58,105 bases of DNA from an uncultured Opitutaceae bacterium (GCA_937889545.1 CALAOT010000009.1:1-58105); one strand, 5' to 3'; shown: positions 21,204 to 30,953, counted from the stretch's first letter. Notes: a model not told the origin generated them from the sequence alone. Translations and numbers: made by a program.

Positions 21204-21682
21204 GGCGACACCTTCAGCCTGTCGGTCTCCTGGGATGGCACCTCCATGAGGAAGGACCCCTCCTTGTAGGAGCGCAGCATGAAGTGCGTGCTCGTGGACA
21301 GCACCCCCTCGAGCGTCGAGAGCTTCTCGGACACGAACCCGGCGACCTTCTGCAGGCTGGGTCCGCTTACGAAGATGAGGAGGTCGTAGGCCCCCGACAT
21401 CAGATAGCACGACTCCACCTCGTCGAAGCGGCTCAGGCGCTCGGCCAGCCGGTTGAAGCCCCCGCCCCTTTCCGGGGTGATCTTGACCTCGATCACGGCG
21501 CGAACCGCCGCGTCGGACTCCCGGGACAGGTCAAGGACCGGGCGCCAACCGAGGAACACCCTGTCCTTCCTCAGCTGCTCAAGGTGCTGGCTGACCTCGG
21601 ATTCGGAGATGCCGGCGGCCTGCGCCATTTGCGCCGTCGTGAGATGAACGCCTTCGGTGAGGAGCTTGAGGACAGGGTTCAT
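21200..21682 (-). CDS. Lrp/AsnC-family transcriptional regulator
   Basis: A 160-residue protein with an N-terminal winged helix (MNPVLKLLTEGVHLTTAQMA, then GISESEVSQHLEQLRKDR) and a C-terminal RAM ligand-binding domain (RAVIEVKITPERGGG, FDEVESCYLMSGAYDLLIFV, LEGVLSTSTHFML). It is coupled by a four-base overlap to the downstream aminotransferase, the likely target. It is divergent from ffh with a 100-base spacer. Confidence 0.88.
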   Translation of the reverse strand: MNPVLKLLTEGVHLTTAQMAQAAGISESEVSQHLEQLRKDRVFLGWRPVLDLSRESDAAVRAVIEVKITPERGGGFNRLAERLSRFDEVESCYLMSGAYDLLIFVSGPSLQKVAGFVSEKLSTLEGVLSTSTHFMLRSYKEGSFLMEVPSQETDRLKVSP

Positions 21683-21731
21683 AGGGGGTCCGACTGTCTC
21701 ATGACTGCGCCCCGATTAGCCATCCCAAAAA

Positions 21732-21745
21732 AACTCCCGGGAGTT
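21732..21745. promoter_or_regulatory. Perfect 14-bp palindrome in the lrp-ffh divergent spacer
   Basis: AACTCCCGGGAGTT is a perfect palindrome 37 bases before the ffh start and 50 before the Lrp-type start. Lrp/AsnC proteins often bind short imperfect palindromes near their own promoter, so an operator is a fair guess. It could also be a hairpin in the ffh leader. Confidence 0.35.
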
Positions 21746-21782
21746 GCGTCCGAGCCTCCATTGATGCATCCGGTGGGTTCCC

Positions 21783-23126
21783 ATGTTTGATTCCCTGACA
21801 GACAAACTATCCTCGGCACTGCGAAACCTGCGCGGCGCTGGAAGGCTTTCCGAGGAGAACATGGCGGCGGCCCTGGGCGAGGTCCGGACCGCGCTCCTCG
21901 CCGCCGACGTTCACTTCAGGGTCGCGCGCGAATTCGTCGAGCGCGTGCAGGTCCAGTGCGCCGGCCAGGAGGTGCTCAAGGGAGTCACGCCCGGCCAGCA
22001 GATCGTGAAGATCATCCATGACGAGCTCGTCCGCCTGCTCGGCGAGGGCTCGACGGGGCTCAGCACGGCGCGCCCCCTGAAGATCGTGCTGGTGGGCCTC
22101 CACGGCTCGGGCAAGACGACCTCGGCCGCCAAGCTCGGGCGCCTTCTGAAAAGGCGCGGCTACCGGCCCTACGCGGTCGCCTGCGACGTGTACCGGCCGG
22201 CCGCGATCGACCAGCTTGAGATCCTGGCGGGCCAGGTGGAACTCGGCTTCTACGCCGACCGCGTGTCGAGGGACGTGCCGGCGATCGCCCGGGCCGGGCT
22301 GGACGCCGCCGTCGCCGCAGGCGCGGACGCGGTCCTGTTCGACACCGCGGGCCGGCTGCAAATCGATGAGGGGCTTATCGACGAAGTCAGGCGCCTTGGC
22401 GCCGCGGTTGGCCCGGACGAGGTGCTCCTCGTGGCGGACGGGGCGCTCGGGCAGGAGGCTGTCAATGTCGCCAAGGCCTTCCACGAGGCGCTCCAGCTAA
22501 CCGGGCTTGTCCTGACCAAGCTCGACGGCGACGCGCGGGGAGGCGCCGCCCTCTCGATAAAGTCCATCACGGGGACTCCCATCAAGTTCGTCGGAACGGG
22601 GGAGAAGACCGAGGACTTTGACGCCTTCTATCCCGAACGGCTCGCCGCGCGCATCCTCGGGATGGGCGACGTCGTCTCGCTGGTCGAGAAGGCGCAGGAG
22701 TCGATCGACGGCGCCGATGCGGAGCGGATGGCGGAGAAGCTGCGCAAGGCCGACTTCAACCTGGAGGATTTCCTGGCCCAGATGCAGCAGGTCAAGAAGA
22801 TGGGCTCGATGCAGAGCATCGTCGGCATGCTGCCCGGAATGAGCGGCGTCCGGCTGGGCGACGACGCGGAGCTTCAAATGGCGCGGACCGAGGCGATCAT
22901 CAGGTCGATGACGGTCCAGGAGCGCCGCAAGCCGGAGGTGTTGAACGGAAGCCGCAGGCAGCGGATCGCGAGGGGCGCAGGCGTGAAGATCTCCGACGTC
23001 AACCAGCTCGTAAAGCAGTTCCAGCAGATGCAGAAGATGATGAGGATGATGAAGGGCGGGAACCAGAAGAAGCTCATGCGCCAGATGGAGGCCATGAAGG
23101 GCCGTGGCGGGATTCCAGGGATGTAG
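21783..23126 (+). CDS. ffh: Signal recognition particle GTPase Ffh
   Basis: A 447-residue protein: N domain, G domain (P-loop GLHGSGKT 105-112, [16 protein letters not shown]) and Met-rich M domain that binds SRP RNA and signal peptides. The final 34 residues (414-447, starting QQMQKMM) are encoded by a segment that recurs four times downstream. The junction lies at the 9-bp AGCAGATGC at 23023-23031. The present C-terminus is therefore probably supplied by an integrated element rather than the ancestral one, but it is complete and ends GGIPGM, as expected. Confidence 0.96.
   Translation: MFDSLTDKLSSALRNLRGAGRLSEENMAAALGEVRTALLAADVHFRVAREFVERVQVQCAGQEVLKGVTPGQQIVKIIHDELVRLLGEGSTGLSTARPLKIVLVGLHGSGKTTSAAKLGRLLKRRGYRPYAVACDVYRPAAIDQLEILAGQVELGFYADRVSRDVPAIARAGLDAAVAAGADAVLFDTAGRLQIDEGLIDEVRRLGAAVGPDEVLLVADGALGQEAVNVAKAFHEALQLTGLVLTKLDGDARGGAALSIKSITGTPIKFVGTGEKTEDFDAFYPERLAARILGMGDVVSLVEKAQESIDGADAERMAEKLRKADFNLEDFLAQMQQVKKMGSMQSIVGMLPGMSGVRLGDDAELQMARTEAIIRSMTVQERRKPEVLNGSRRQRIARGAGVKISDVNQLVKQFQQMQKMMRMMKGGNQKKLMRQMEAMKGRGGIPGM
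23022..23126 (+). repeat. ffh 3'-tail, copy 1 (joined to the ffh body)
   Basis: The 105-base end of ffh, from CAG CAG ATG to the TAG stop, is the first of five related tails. It encodes [20 protein letters not shown] followed by [14 protein letters not shown]. It is the only copy continuous with the ffh coding body and the only one lacking the TGTGCCA module in front. It differs from copy 5 at about 11 positions, mostly silent, as expected for ffh alleles of related strains rather than recent duplicates. Confidence 0.85.
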
Positions 23127-23229
23127 GTTCTTAAGGCGTTATCTTTAAATAGGTAAAGTCATCCTGGATTGTGCATTTATTTCCCATTTCGGTTGCATGA
23201 GTCCGTTTTCGAACTCTCTTGAGTCCGAA

Positions 23230-23421
23230 ATGAAGACTCACTCTGTCACCGAGGCCAAGTCCAAGCTTGGACCGTTAGCCGATTTGGCGCTGAAGAAGCG
23301 CCCCGTCTTTATTCGGCGGGGTCAGCGGATACTCCAGATTGTTGAGGCGACGCTCCCGGAACCGATTCCTAATTATACCGAAGGACACTTGCAGTCGGAG
23401 AAGAGCGCGCAGCGTTTCTGA
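23230..23421 (+). CDS. Phd/YefM-type antitoxin
   Basis: A 63-residue protein, MKTHSVTEAKSKLGPLADLA followed by LKKRPVFIRRGQRILQIVEA. The opening strand-helix (VTEAKSKLGPL) and the PVFIRRG strand are the Phd/YefM DNA-binding fold. The internal ATG at 23230 is preferred over 23197. A toxin-like fragment follows directly, so this was probably a toxin-antitoxin pair whose toxin has decayed. First cargo gene downstream of ffh. Confidence 0.65.
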   Translation: MKTHSVTEAKSKLGPLADLALKKRPVFIRRGQRILQIVEATLPEPIPNYTEGHLQSEKSAQRF

Positions 23422-23668
23422 ATTCCCTGCCGGTGGATCCAGATTCGCTCGATCGACGACTCCGATACGCCAATGGGATGTCGTCCGGGTCCGAATTGAC
23501 GCGAATGATCGCGACGAACATCCCGCTATCGTTCTCTCCCCGGCCGAAGTTGCATCTTCACTCCGAGTCGATCGGATAAATGTTATCCATGGCCCGACAC
23601 GGCAAGGTTGTCGTACGGTATCCGATACGTTCATACAGCCTCTAGTTCATACTCTCAATACACCTTAA
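23422..23668 (+). pseudogene. Remnant of a MazF/PemK-like toxin
   Basis: In one frame the stretch reads PIRQWDVVRVRIDANDRDEH then PAIVLSPAEVASSLRVDRIN and VIHGPTRQG, resembling the first half of MazF/PemK-type endoribonucleases (a W-D-V-V-x-V strand followed by the R/H-P-A-I-V-L-S strand). No start codon is available in that frame after the antitoxin, and the second half does not look like the family, ending early at 23668. I read it as a decayed toxin; the family call is tentative. Confidence 0.4.
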
Positions 23669-23788
23669 TCTGGCTGAGAGAGCCTACGGCCATCAGGATG
23701 ATTTACCGCGACAACCGACGAGACACTGTGTGCTTGTAAGCCCTCGCCTGAGGCGACGAGAATCCACACGCCCAGACTTGGCACTTAG

Positions 23789-24532
23789 ATGAAAATTAAG
23801 AATCTGCCGGCCCTGCTTGTTCTTCTTGCCAGCCCTGTCGCGCTGTTCGCCTTGCCTGAAACCGACCGCAAAATCGAGGACGCCGCCAAAGCGTCCTACA
23901 ACTGTCGCACCGTGCTTGAAAATCATGTGGCCGTGAAGGCCCACGACGGCGTTGTCACGCTCACCGGCATCGTTGGGGACAGAGACCTCAAAGTCCTCGC
24001 CGAGGACACGGTGAGCAACCTCCCGGGCGTTGACCGGGTGGACAACCAGATCACACCGGATCCGGCGATCGCCGAGCACTCCGACGGGTGGATCGCCATC
24101 AAGCTCCGCACCCAGTTGCTTGTGCGGTGCATTGTCAGCGCTGACAATACCACGGTCCGGGTTGAAAACGGCGTCGTCACCCTGACCGGCACGGCCAACA
24201 CCCAGTCGCAAAAAGAGCTCACCGGAGAATATGCCAAGGAGATCGAAGGGGTGAAGGCGGTGAAGAACGATGTCGTCGTGAACGCCGCGCCCGTCCCTGC
24301 ACAGAGCATGGGCGAGGAAAACGACGACGCATCGATCAGCTCACAGGTGAAATACGTGCTCCTTAACCACCGGGCGACCAGCGCGCTCAAGACCAAGGTC
24401 ACAACCGTTGATAATTGCGTCGTGATCACAGGTGAAGCCGCCAACGAGGCGGAAAGGTCCCTCGCCGGCAAACTCGCCGGGAGCATTCGCGGCGTCATGG
24501 CCGTGACCAATAACATGACGGTCAAAATGTGA
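23789..24532 (+). CDS. Periplasmic triple-BON-domain protein (OsmY-like)
   Basis: A 247-residue protein with a signal peptide (LPALLVLLASPVALFA) and three successive BON domains. Each has a Gly-Val-Val strand followed by an amphipathic helix: HDGVVTLTGIVGDRDL near 50, ENGVVTLTGTANTQSQ near 128 and DNCVVITGEAANEAE near 207. BON proteins bind phospholipid or protect the envelope during osmotic stress. It is alone on its transcript and is a passenger of array unit E1. Confidence 0.8.
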   Translation: MKIKNLPALLVLLASPVALFALPETDRKIEDAAKASYNCRTVLENHVAVKAHDGVVTLTGIVGDRDLKVLAEDTVSNLPGVDRVDNQITPDPAIAEHSDGWIAIKLRTQLLVRCIVSADNTTVRVENGVVTLTGTANTQSQKELTGEYAKEIEGVKAVKNDVVVNAAPVPAQSMGEENDDASISSQVKYVLLNHRATSALKTKVTTVDNCVVITGEAANEAERSLAGKLAGSIRGVMAVTNNMTVKM

Positions 24533-24612
24533 AGTCCACGGCTCCTGACGTGATCCCGCCGATTAGCGCCACTTGAAGTGTCGGCCTGGGCCAACAAAGA
24601 GGATTCATGAAC

Positions 24613-24733
24613 ATGGAAACATTCTTCCGCTTCTAAGACGAACGCCGGCCCCACACCGCCTTCGGTGACGCGAAGGCCCGCGACGCCGATGGAGGTCTAC
24701 CGCGCCCAATTTCCGCTTGTGATCAATCAATGA
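24613..24733 (+). pseudogene. IS3-family transposase (orfB) C-terminal remnant
   Basis: From 24613 the frame gives METFFRF-stop-DERRPHTAFG, then after a one-base shift RRPATPMEVYRAQF and a TGA at 24731. This matches the C-terminal end of IS3-type DDE integrases (YNERRPHxALG...TPxEVY). A TAA replaces the usual Tyr codon, and the frame is broken. No inverted repeats or first ORF are visible. The rest of the 24533-24952 gap shows nothing I can name. Confidence 0.6.
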
Positions 24734-24952
24734 CCCGAGCGCAGTCCAACCCGATTCGGCCGATACCTGCGGCAGGCTTCATGGCTCCTGTCCTAGGCAT
24801 CGGCAAGGCATGCATCTGTCAACGGTTTCCATAAATTGCTTTTCCCGAACCGCTGTCTCGCGGCTGGGGACCAGCTCACCCCGCCTGCGATACCGGAAAA
24901 CCCATGCCCGCTCCCAACCTACGATGTCGCCGAGTTCTGAAGCATTCCGCCT

Positions 24953-27392
24953 ATGACCTACTCACATAGATTCTCCGTCCTCTGGCAATGCTGCAAGACG
25001 GCAGCACGCAATGCCTCAAGCGTAGCGCTTTTCGTTCGGTGCGGCATACTGGGCTTGGCGCTCAATCTGGTCGGTTGGGCGCACACATGCCGGGCGGACG
25101 AGTTCGACGTGCTGAGGGAGAAATGGGTGGAGATGCTCACAGGTGGCAGCCACTTGGATCTCACGGATCCCGCCGTTACTTCATCCATCAGCAGACTCAG
25201 CTCTTTGGCGAATTCCTACTGGTCGGCGATGGATAAATCGCCCACCGGCACCTTTCTCTGGGCTGACTTAGCCGACCCCATCGATACGGGAGACATCACG
25301 ACGAGTTATGAGCGCCTGAAGTCTATGGCGCTGGCCTACGTGACTCCGGGATCCAGCCTGAAGGGCAACGCGTCGTTGAAGGCCGACATCGTCCGCGGCC
25401 TCGATTGGATGTATGCAAACCGTTACAACGAGGCGACACCGATGCACTACGAGTGGTTTCACCTCGAAATCGGTGCTCCCGCTGAGCTCGTCGACACAAC
25501 GGCCCTGATGTTTGAGGAACTGAGCGCTGCCCAGGTGGCCAACTACATGCGGGCCGTGGAAAAATTCACCCCGTCGGCGACGACGCCTGCGCCCGGGGGG
25601 CACCAAGTGGTCGTTCACCGCTGCCAACCGCATGTGGAAGATCCACATTGTAACAATTCGCGGCATCATCGTGAAGGACAGTACGAAGCTGTTCGCCGCG
25701 CGCGATGCGTTCAGCGAGCTTTTCATCAACGTTAAGCATGGCGACGGCTTCTACGCCGACGGCTCATTCATTTTCCATAGGGGGCACCCCTACACTGGAG
25801 GTTATGGTGCCTCTTTGCTTGGCAAGCTCGCACCGGTGCTCGCGCTTCTTAACGGGCCCAACAGGGAAAGCGCCTCGGGATGCTCCTGGAAGGTCACCGA
25901 CCCAAACATAGCAAACCTCTATCGGCTAGTCTTCACCGCCCTTGAGCCGGTGATTTATCGCGGCGGCATAATGGCCATGGTGCAGGGCCGGGAGAACTCC
26001 CGCAAATCCGCCTCTGAGCACGCCATCGGGCACGGCATCATGCAGAACATCCTTCTGATCTCCCAGTTCGCCCCGGAGGCGGACGCCGCTCGGATGCGAT
26101 CGATGCTGAAGTACTGGGCCGAGGCGGACACTGTTCTCGACTTCGTCGAGACTGCACCTCTCGGGCTCAAGGGCGCCGTGCGGCAGCTGCTCGCCGACCC
26201 GACCGTGAAGCCCCGAGGTGAGCTCATCGGGAATTTTGTCTTTGGGGGAATGGATCGCGTGGTTCACCTGGCCCCGGGTTTTGGCCTTGGACTCAGCATG
26301 TCCTCCAGCCGCGTTTTCACCTACGAGAGCATCCACGGTGAGAATGTGAGTGGCTGGCACACGGGCGAAGGCATGCTCTACCTCTACAACTCCGATTTGA
26401 CGCAGTTCGACGACGACTTCTGGCCAACCGTTGACCCGCGCCGCCTTCCCGGAACCACGGTCGACGTAACTCAGGCCCGCGAACCCGCATCAGGGCAGAG
26501 CGAGGCTCCGGCGACGACCTGGGTCGGCGGTGCCTCGCTCGGCGCCTGCGGGGCGGCTGGAATGCAACTCCGGGCGTGGGGCAGCACGCTCACAGCGAAA
26601 AAGTCTTGGTTCATGTTCGACAGGGAGGTGGTTTGCTTGGGCAGCGACATCTGCAGCGCCGATTCTCGGCCGATCGAGACCGTCGTCGAGAACCGCCTTC
26701 TGCACGATGGCGCCGACAACACGCTTACGGTGGACGGCACGCGAAGGACCGGAGCGCTTGGCGGGGCAGAGCCCATGCGGGATGTGACCTGGGCTCACCT
26801 GGCAGGCCCGACGGAAGGTGCGGATATCGGCTATTTTTTCCCGGCGCCCGTCATGCTGTATGGACTGCGAGAGGCACGATCGGGCGTTTGGAACGAAACC
26901 ACGACGACTGTATCCCGTAACTATCTTACGCTCTGGCTCTCCCACGAAACGAATCCAGCCGGAGCAACGTATTCGTATGTGCTGTTGCCCGGATACAGTG
27001 CGGCGCAGGTCTCCGAATATGCCAAGCACCCGAGAGTGAAAATACTGGCAAATTCCGACCGAATTCAGGCGGTGCGCGTGGACTCGCTTGGCCTGACGGC
27101 GGCGAACTTCTGGAGTGATGGGCGCTCAGCCACCGGGGTCATCACGGTGGATAGAATCGCAAGTGTTCTTCTTCAGACCAAGGGGGTCTTTTTGGACGTT
27201 GCTGCGAGCGACCCGACGCAAGTCAACAATACAACCATTACAATGGAATTGGCCGCATCCGCGCTTAAGCTGGTTTGCGCCGATCCCGGAGTGGCCATTG
27301 GCCGGCTTTCACCGACGATACGGCTATCGTTCCGCGTCGCCGGCGCCGCCGGGCAGACATTCCACGCACGTTTCCTGACCAGCGCGCAGTGA
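24953..27392 (+). pseudogene. Polysaccharide lyase family 8 (hyaluronate/chondroitin/xanthan lyase-like), frameshifted
   Basis: Two overlapping frames together read as one ~813-residue PL8 lyase. The first (to 25735) has a signal segment (GILGLALNLVGWAHTCRA) and the helical toroid MHYEWFHLEIGAPAEL. The second (from within 25601-27392) carries the core AANRMWK, RGIIVKDSTKL, GDGFYADGSFIFHRGHPYTG with GYG (His/Tyr catalytic region) and MVQGRENSR. The switch falls in the six-G run 25595-25600: removing one G restores PGGTKWSFTAANRMW. It is either a real frameshift or a homopolymer error. If intact it would be exported and cleave uronic-acid polysaccharides by beta-elimination. Confidence 0.75.
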
Positions 27393-27666
27393 GGGGCAAC
27401 GCGCAAGGCCTATGGAGTTGGGCCAGGAATCGAAGGGGGTACTGTGTGAGTCTTCGACCGAACCGGCCTACCGAATCGTTTGCCAGGAACGCAGGAGAGC
27501 GGGAAAAACCGCACAGCCCACTCAATGACTGTAAGTGTCCTGTCGTATGGCTCCCCAATTGGAGGTCCTTGACCGGACACCTACGGGTGAGCAAGGGCTG
27601 CGTATAGACATTCTTCTCCTCATAATCGTTAGGCAAAAAGCTCTCAACCAGTGGCTTGCAGACATT
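27393..27666. other. Non-coding stretch before module M1
   Basis: Between the lyase and the first boundary module no frame has recognisable protein content, and no hairpin or repeat stood out. It is probably the 3' flank of the lyase carried with the unit. Confidence 0.4.
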
Positions 27667-27763
27667 TGTGCCATGATGTGCCACTATAAACAGATTTGCC
27701 GGGAGGAGTCTCAATAATCCTGTAGAGCTAAGTTGTTGGCCACGTATTACCCACAGCAGATGC
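27667..27763 (+). repeat. Boundary module M1 (with core)
   Basis: Direct repeat TGTGCCA at 27667 and 27677 (10-bp period), then AGTCTCAATA at 27707-27716, a GTTGGCC at 27743, and the core AGCAGATGC at 27755-27763, where ffh tail copy 2 begins. The distance from the second repeat to the core is 78 bases. The same order recurs at M4 and M5 and, in part, at M2 and M3. Confidence 0.7.
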
Positions 27764-27852
27764 AGAAAATGATGAGGATGATGAAGGGAGGAAATCAGCA
27801 AAAGCTTATGCGCCAAATGGAAGCGATGAAAAAGAGCGGCAAGATGTTTTGA
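27754..27852 (+). repeat. ffh 3'-tail, copy 2
   Basis: A 99-base open tail encoding [20 protein letters not shown] then QMEAMKKSGKMF and a TGA. It is the most divergent copy at DNA level and two codons shorter, so it probably came from a more distant host's ffh. It has no coding body upstream and is not expressed as protein on its own. Confidence 0.8.
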
Positions 27853-28035
27853 CGGGTTGCCGTGATAATCTGTCAGTAGCGTGCGGCCTCCATCTCGATT
27901 TAGGTAGGATTACAAAGAGTCCAAATCATTCTCATGACGAATTGAGGGAGACCGGCCGAAGATGGAGAACGGATTCGGGTTTCCGGCGCGGGCATTCGCG
28001 ATTCCGCCGCAGGTCTGCCGGGGCGCCGCCGACTG

Positions 28036-30333
28036 TCACAGCGGCCTGGCGGACGCTAACATCTGCTCAAACCTCGGGTCATCCTTCAGGCGCGACCACA
28101 TGAGATCGTTGCGCAATTCCTCCGGACCAATGTCGCAGGGAAACGTCATCATATCGTGAAGCATGGCCAACGCCTCCTCGCGGCGGTTGAGAACTAGGAA
28201 GACCTGCCCGATCCTCGATCGCAAGGTCACCAAGGCAAAAAAATCGTGGCTGGCCTGAAGCTCAAGGGCCTCGCGCGCCAGATTCACGGCCTGATCCGCG
28301 TGGCCGACCAGCGCAAGCGCAAGAGCGTTATCCGCCATGGCCACCGCCTCCTGCCGCCGGGTCCACTGCCCAGCCTTGAAATAGGCGGAGGCGTCGGCGC
28401 CAAAGGCCCGCGCCTCGTCCGGCTTTCCCCGCAGAAACGCCACCAGGCCGCGGTCGAGCGAAACCGGCTCGTTGAGGACGCGGATCGGGGATGGGACATA
28501 CGTCAGGCGGGAATCCGCCAGCGCCCGATCCGCCGCGTCAAGGTCGCCGGCCACCATCGCGCCATAGTAGGCATTGAGCACGCTCTCATAGTTGGCGGTC
28601 CCGGTCGCGCCCTGCCCGATGGCCGCGATGAACGCCCGCTTGTCCCGACTGGTCTCGAACCTGACCTTCGCCAGTGTGCGAAGCAGGTCGGGGCTGTTCG
28701 GGTAATAGGCCATATATCGCTCGCAGAGCTCAAGCGCCTCAGGATAGCGCCGCATCATGTTCAGCGTCTCGACCTGATCCTGCATGCAGGTGAGGTCGCG
28801 CGAATTCAGCCCCATCGCGCGGGTATAGTAGGTGAGCGCCTCCGCCAGGTGGCCCAACCTCCTCTGCGCGCGACCGATTTCGTAAATGACCTGCGCGTCG
28901 TTCGGCAGGCTGTCCGCCGCAGTGGTGAACTCGGAAAGCGAACGGGCCCAATCGTTGTCGCAGAAGTAGGCATAGGCCCCGAGCGCCAAGTGAGTCTCCG
29001 GCGAATTCGGGTCGAGCCGGACCGCGGCGTCGAGCGCCGCCTTCGCGCGCGCCCGGCTTTCCGGAGTCGGGTCAAGGTGTCCGAACCAGTAGAGCTTTCC
29101 GTTCTCCGCAGTGAGCTGCACATAAGCCAGCACGAAGCCGGGGTCCAAGGTCACGGCCTGCTCGTAGAGCGAGACCACGTTGTCGATTCCGTCCCTTGAG
29201 GTGGCGTAGCCAATCGTGTCGCTCATGGCGCGTGCGCGCAGGTAGAGGTCGTAGGCGTCCCTGTTTTCCGTCGGACGGCGTTCAATCAGCGACTTTTCCT
29301 CGGGCGAGAGGGTGGCCTTGAGCGCCGCCGTAATCGCGCCCGCCAGCTCCGATTGGATGGTGAAGACATTGGTCAGGTCGCGGGTGTAGGCCTCGGCCCA
29401 CAGGTGCTCGTCGGTTCGTGCGTCGATGAGCTGCGCCGTGACCCGCACCTGATTGCCCTCGCGGCGCACGCTGCCTTCAAGCACGTTCGCAACCCCCAGC
29501 TCCGCCGCGATCTTCCTCAGGTTGCGCTCGCCGGTCCTATATGCCATGACCGACGTACGCGAGACGACCTTAAGGTCATGGATCTTGGCGAGTGCGGTAA
29601 TCACCTCCTCGTGTACGCCGTCCGCGAAAAAGTCGTTGTCCTTGTCCGGGCTCAGGTTGTCAAACGGCAGCACGGCGATCGACTTGGCCGCCACGGCCTG
29701 CGCAGCCACCCCAGCCTCGGCCGCCGGGGCGGGCGCCGTTTTGCGGCTCAGGTAGACCGCACCGGCGGCGACAGCCGCCGCTATCCCAAGTGCGGCCCAC
29801 GCCCAAGCCGGCGGGCCAGGTCGGCGCCGGGGAATCCCCGGCGCCGCGGGCGTGGAAAACGCGCCAGAGCCCCGGCCTTGGACCGCGGGCCTGCGCTGTG
29901 AATCGAGAAGGCCCCTCACCTGTACGATAAATTGGGGCGTGGGCAGCGAACCCGGCAGGCGCGTCCATTGGACTCGGAGAAACTCGTCGGGCACCATTCC
30001 CGTGGATTCGGACGTGCCGTCCACGACGACGGGAAGAAGAAACGGGGCTCCTGCCACCATGAGGTGGGTGCGCTCGACGGCGAGCTTCCACTCGAGCCGA
30101 AAATAGCCCTCGTGCCGCTGCTCCGTGCGCTCCGAGATGAGGGCAATGAAGATCGCGCACTCCTTGATCTGCCTGCGGATCTTCTGGTCCCAGCCGTCAC
30201 CGCCCCGAAGCTCGCTCTGGTCAAACCACACGTCGATCCCGTGGCTGCGCAGCGCCTCGGCAATGCGCAGCGCCGCCGCGGTGTCCTCGCGGGCGTAACT
30301 CAGAAACACCGCTTGGGTAGAATTGGATTCCAT
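28036..30333 (-). CDS. TIR domain - FlgO/TolB-like - TPR membrane protein
   Basis: A 765-residue protein. Residues 7-~105 are a TIR_2 domain (VFLSYAREDTAAALRIAEAL, VWFDQSEL, and RLEWKLAVER with E81 in the place of the usual conserved acidic residue). A single membrane segment lies at about 177-196. Residues 217-335 form a FlgO/TolB-N-like domain (KSIAVLPFDNLSPDKDNDFF then ADGVHEEVITALAKI). About 365-760 are TPR helices. Start 30333 (MESNSTQAVF) places the TIR strand at the N-terminus. The family is known as a multi-domain signalling-like protein; an immune NADase role is only a possibility. It is transcribed toward ffh and is the sole intact cargo of its unit. Confidence 0.75.
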   Translation of the reverse strand: MESNSTQAVFLSYAREDTAAALRIAEALRSHGIDVWFDQSELRGGDGWDQKIRRQIKECAIFIALISERTEQRHEGYFRLEWKLAVERTHLMVAGAPFLLPVVVDGTSESTGMVPDEFLRVQWTRLPGSLPTPQFIVQVRGLLDSQRRPAVQGRGSGAFSTPAAPGIPRRRPGPPAWAWAALGIAAAVAAGAVYLSRKTAPAPAAEAGVAAQAVAAKSIAVLPFDNLSPDKDNDFFADGVHEEVITALAKIHDLKVVSRTSVMAYRTGERNLRKIAAELGVANVLEGSVRREGNQVRVTAQLIDARTDEHLWAEAYTRDLTNVFTIQSELAGAITAALKATLSPEEKSLIERRPTENRDAYDLYLRARAMSDTIGYATSRDGIDNVVSLYEQAVTLDPGFVLAYVQLTAENGKLYWFGHLDPTPESRARAKAALDAAVRLDPNSPETHLALGAYAYFCDNDWARSLSEFTTAADSLPNDAQVIYEIGRAQRRLGHLAEALTYYTRAMGLNSRDLTCMQDQVETLNMMRRYPEALELCERYMAYYPNSPDLLRTLAKVRFETSRDKRAFIAAIGQGATGTANYESVLNAYYGAMVAGDLDAADRALADSRLTYVPSPIRVLNEPVSLDRGLVAFLRGKPDEARAFGADASAYFKAGQWTRRQEAVAMADNALALALVGHADQAVNLAREALELQASHDFFALVTLRSRIGQVFLVLNRREEALAMLHDMMTFPCDIGPEELRNDLMWSRLKDDPRFEQMLASARPL

Positions 30334-30437
30334 GGAAGCGGGCTGGAGACGGGGGCAATTTTCCAAGACCCACATTGAAACGCGAGGCGAAACCCCTTAA
30401 GGGCAATGATCTTGGGGAGGAGGCGGCTCCGAGCGGA

Positions 30438-30626
30438 ACGCAGTTGTGAATGCCTGATGCTTCGGCGAATCTGACGGACAAACTCACCAATGTTGCGGTG
30501 ACGGCAATCGTAACGAAGCGGTGTTTCGTTTTCACCCGCCATTGGCAAATCGCTGATGGCATCTTTGACCGTAATGGGCGGGCGCAGATTGGCGTGTGCG
30601 GCTTCATCGAGGCGAAACACTAGAAC
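30438..30626 (-). pseudogene. Fragment of a C5-cytosine DNA methyltransferase
   Basis: The minus-strand frame reads VLVFRLDEAAHANLRPPITV then KDAISDLPMAGENETPLRYD. The segment R-P-P-I-T-V-x-D-A-I-S-D-L-P is characteristic of the region between the catalytic and target-recognition parts of Dcm-type enzymes. The catalytic PCQ and ENV motifs are absent, and the frame runs into the boundary module upstream. A decayed piece of a restriction-modification or orphan methylase gene is the best reading. Confidence 0.5.
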
Positions 30627-30645
30627 ACCGCTGCGACCTTTGAAA

Positions 30646-30741
30646 TGTGCCATGATGTGCCATGATAGACGGAATGCCGCCCCGCATTTTTCGAGGCGAC
30701 CTTTCACAAGTTGTTCTTCTACCAATATCCACAGCAGATGC
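30646..30741 (+). repeat. Boundary module M2 (with core)
   Basis: TGTGCCA at 30646 and 30656 (10-bp period) and core AGCAGATGC at 30733-30741, with 77 bases from second repeat to core, one less than M1. The AGTCTCAATA element is missing here; a GC-rich stretch takes its place. Confidence 0.65.
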
Positions 30742-30836
30742 AGAAGGTTATGCGCATGATGAAGGGCGGGAACCAGAGGAAGCTCATGCGCCAGATGCAG
30801 GCCATGAAGGGAAAGGGCGGGTTTCCGGGGACGTGA
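30732..30836 (+). repeat. ffh 3'-tail, copy 3
   Basis: A 105-base open tail encoding [20 protein letters not shown] then QMQAMKGKGGFPGT and TGA. It is closest in style to copies 1 and 5 but has its own substitutions (Val, Arg, Gln, final Thr). No ffh body precedes it. Confidence 0.82.
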
Positions 30837-30953
30837 GCCCACGCGGCGTCCATTCCGCGCGGTGCCGGACGAGTTGGACTCTGTGCCGGCACAGATGCTG
30901 ACGAAATGATGCTTGCAGGCTTCAACTAAATCATCATTTTATCCCACTTAAGT

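Larger units (their letters stand above)
23023..27754. mobile_element. Array unit E1 (core to core): antitoxin, BON protein, polysaccharide lyase
   Basis: The unit runs from the AGCAGATGC core inside ffh to the base before the next core at 27755. It contains the ffh tail, a Phd-type antitoxin with a decayed toxin, a BON-domain protein, an IS3-type remnant, a frameshifted family 8 polysaccharide lyase and the boundary module M1. It carries no recombinase. Boundaries are inferred from the repeated core and could shift by a few bases. Confidence 0.55.
27755..30732. mobile_element. Array unit E2: TIR-FlgO-TPR gene
   Basis: Core-to-core unit carrying ffh tail copy 2, one long gene on the minus strand (TIR, FlgO-like, TPR), a methyltransferase remnant and module M2. 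The 183 bases between tail and gene end show nothing recognisable. No recombinase is present. Confidence 0.55.
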
